This document shows positions 63,990-64,000 of a stretch of DNA of 64,000 bases, one piece after another. The notes below the pieces were generated by a model. It saw only the letters and a list, made by a program, of their open reading frames with translations. It was not told the origin of the DNA and did not search any database. Position numbers and translations under genes: made by a program. The stretch is taken from NCBI GenBank assembly GCA_033064195.1, contig JARBJD010000366.1:1-64000 (forward strand). The letters run 5' to 3'. Numbering within the stretch: position 1 is the first letter of the stretch; each line of letters starts with the position of its first letter. This stretch comes from Blattamonas nauphoetae. Taxonomy: Eukaryota; Preaxostyla; Oxymonadida.

Positions 63990-64000
63990 TGAATTGAGTC

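Overview
The window is protist nuclear DNA. It has intron-rich genes on both strands, very short introns (about 35-230 nt, many of 35-65 nt, GT-AG, often starting GTNTGT), and standard stop codons. The protein families suggest an oxymonad (Preaxostyla) close to Blattamonas. These are alpha-solenoid paralogues carrying LVTDLVPSSAGSPSGFVES-type blocks, giant right-handed beta-helix surface proteins, and beta-helix proteins ending in a degenerate kinase. The taxon call rests on remembered family style, not on a search.

Layout. 1-17.1 kb, mostly plus strand: alpha-solenoid (ARM/HEAT-like) genes, including family members at 949-2040 and 14822-17076, a decayed copy near 2.3-2.6 kb, two very large solenoid proteins (4500-8312 and ~8672-13486), a small ubiquitin-fold/doublecortin-like gene (3329-4044) and a flavodoxin-like gene with an apparent one-base frameshift (13754-14614). 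17.1-18.6 kb: no gene, but a GC-rich two-hairpin element that may be a structured RNA. 18.6-22.7 kb, minus: beta-helix/Ig-like-repeat/pseudokinase gene, broken by an in-frame TAA and probably a frameshift. 23.4-35.2 kb: housekeeping block with a small membrane protein, a PlsC-family lysophospholipid acyltransferase, a dual-specificity phosphatase with a gelsolin-like tail, a ubiquitin-like-domain protein, a glucosidase II beta-like ER protein ending KEDL, a GH13 alpha-amylase and another solenoid paralogue. 35.4-51.1 kb, minus: one intronless 5,237-residue type I membrane protein built of about 15 beta-helix modules, with a 3.75-kb internal tandem duplication. 51.3-59.4 kb: an SR splicing factor (RRM + zinc knuckle + RS), a 1,212-residue Pro/Ser-rich AT-hook protein, a multi-pass membrane protein and a RING-finger gene. 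60.2-64.0 kb: a small gene, a minisatellite, a nested array of direct and inverted repeats, and a frameshifted SF3-type helicase of a virus-like or mobile element that runs off the window.

The genes do not form an operon or one pathway. The common threads are a secretory/surface programme (giant adhesin-like protein, beta-helix pseudokinase, ER glucosidase subunit, acyltransferase, secreted amylase), heavy splicing (SR factor amid many mini-introns), and turnover of multicopy families by duplication and decay. Exon joins given below were checked for reading-phase consistency by eye. First exons are often uncertain.
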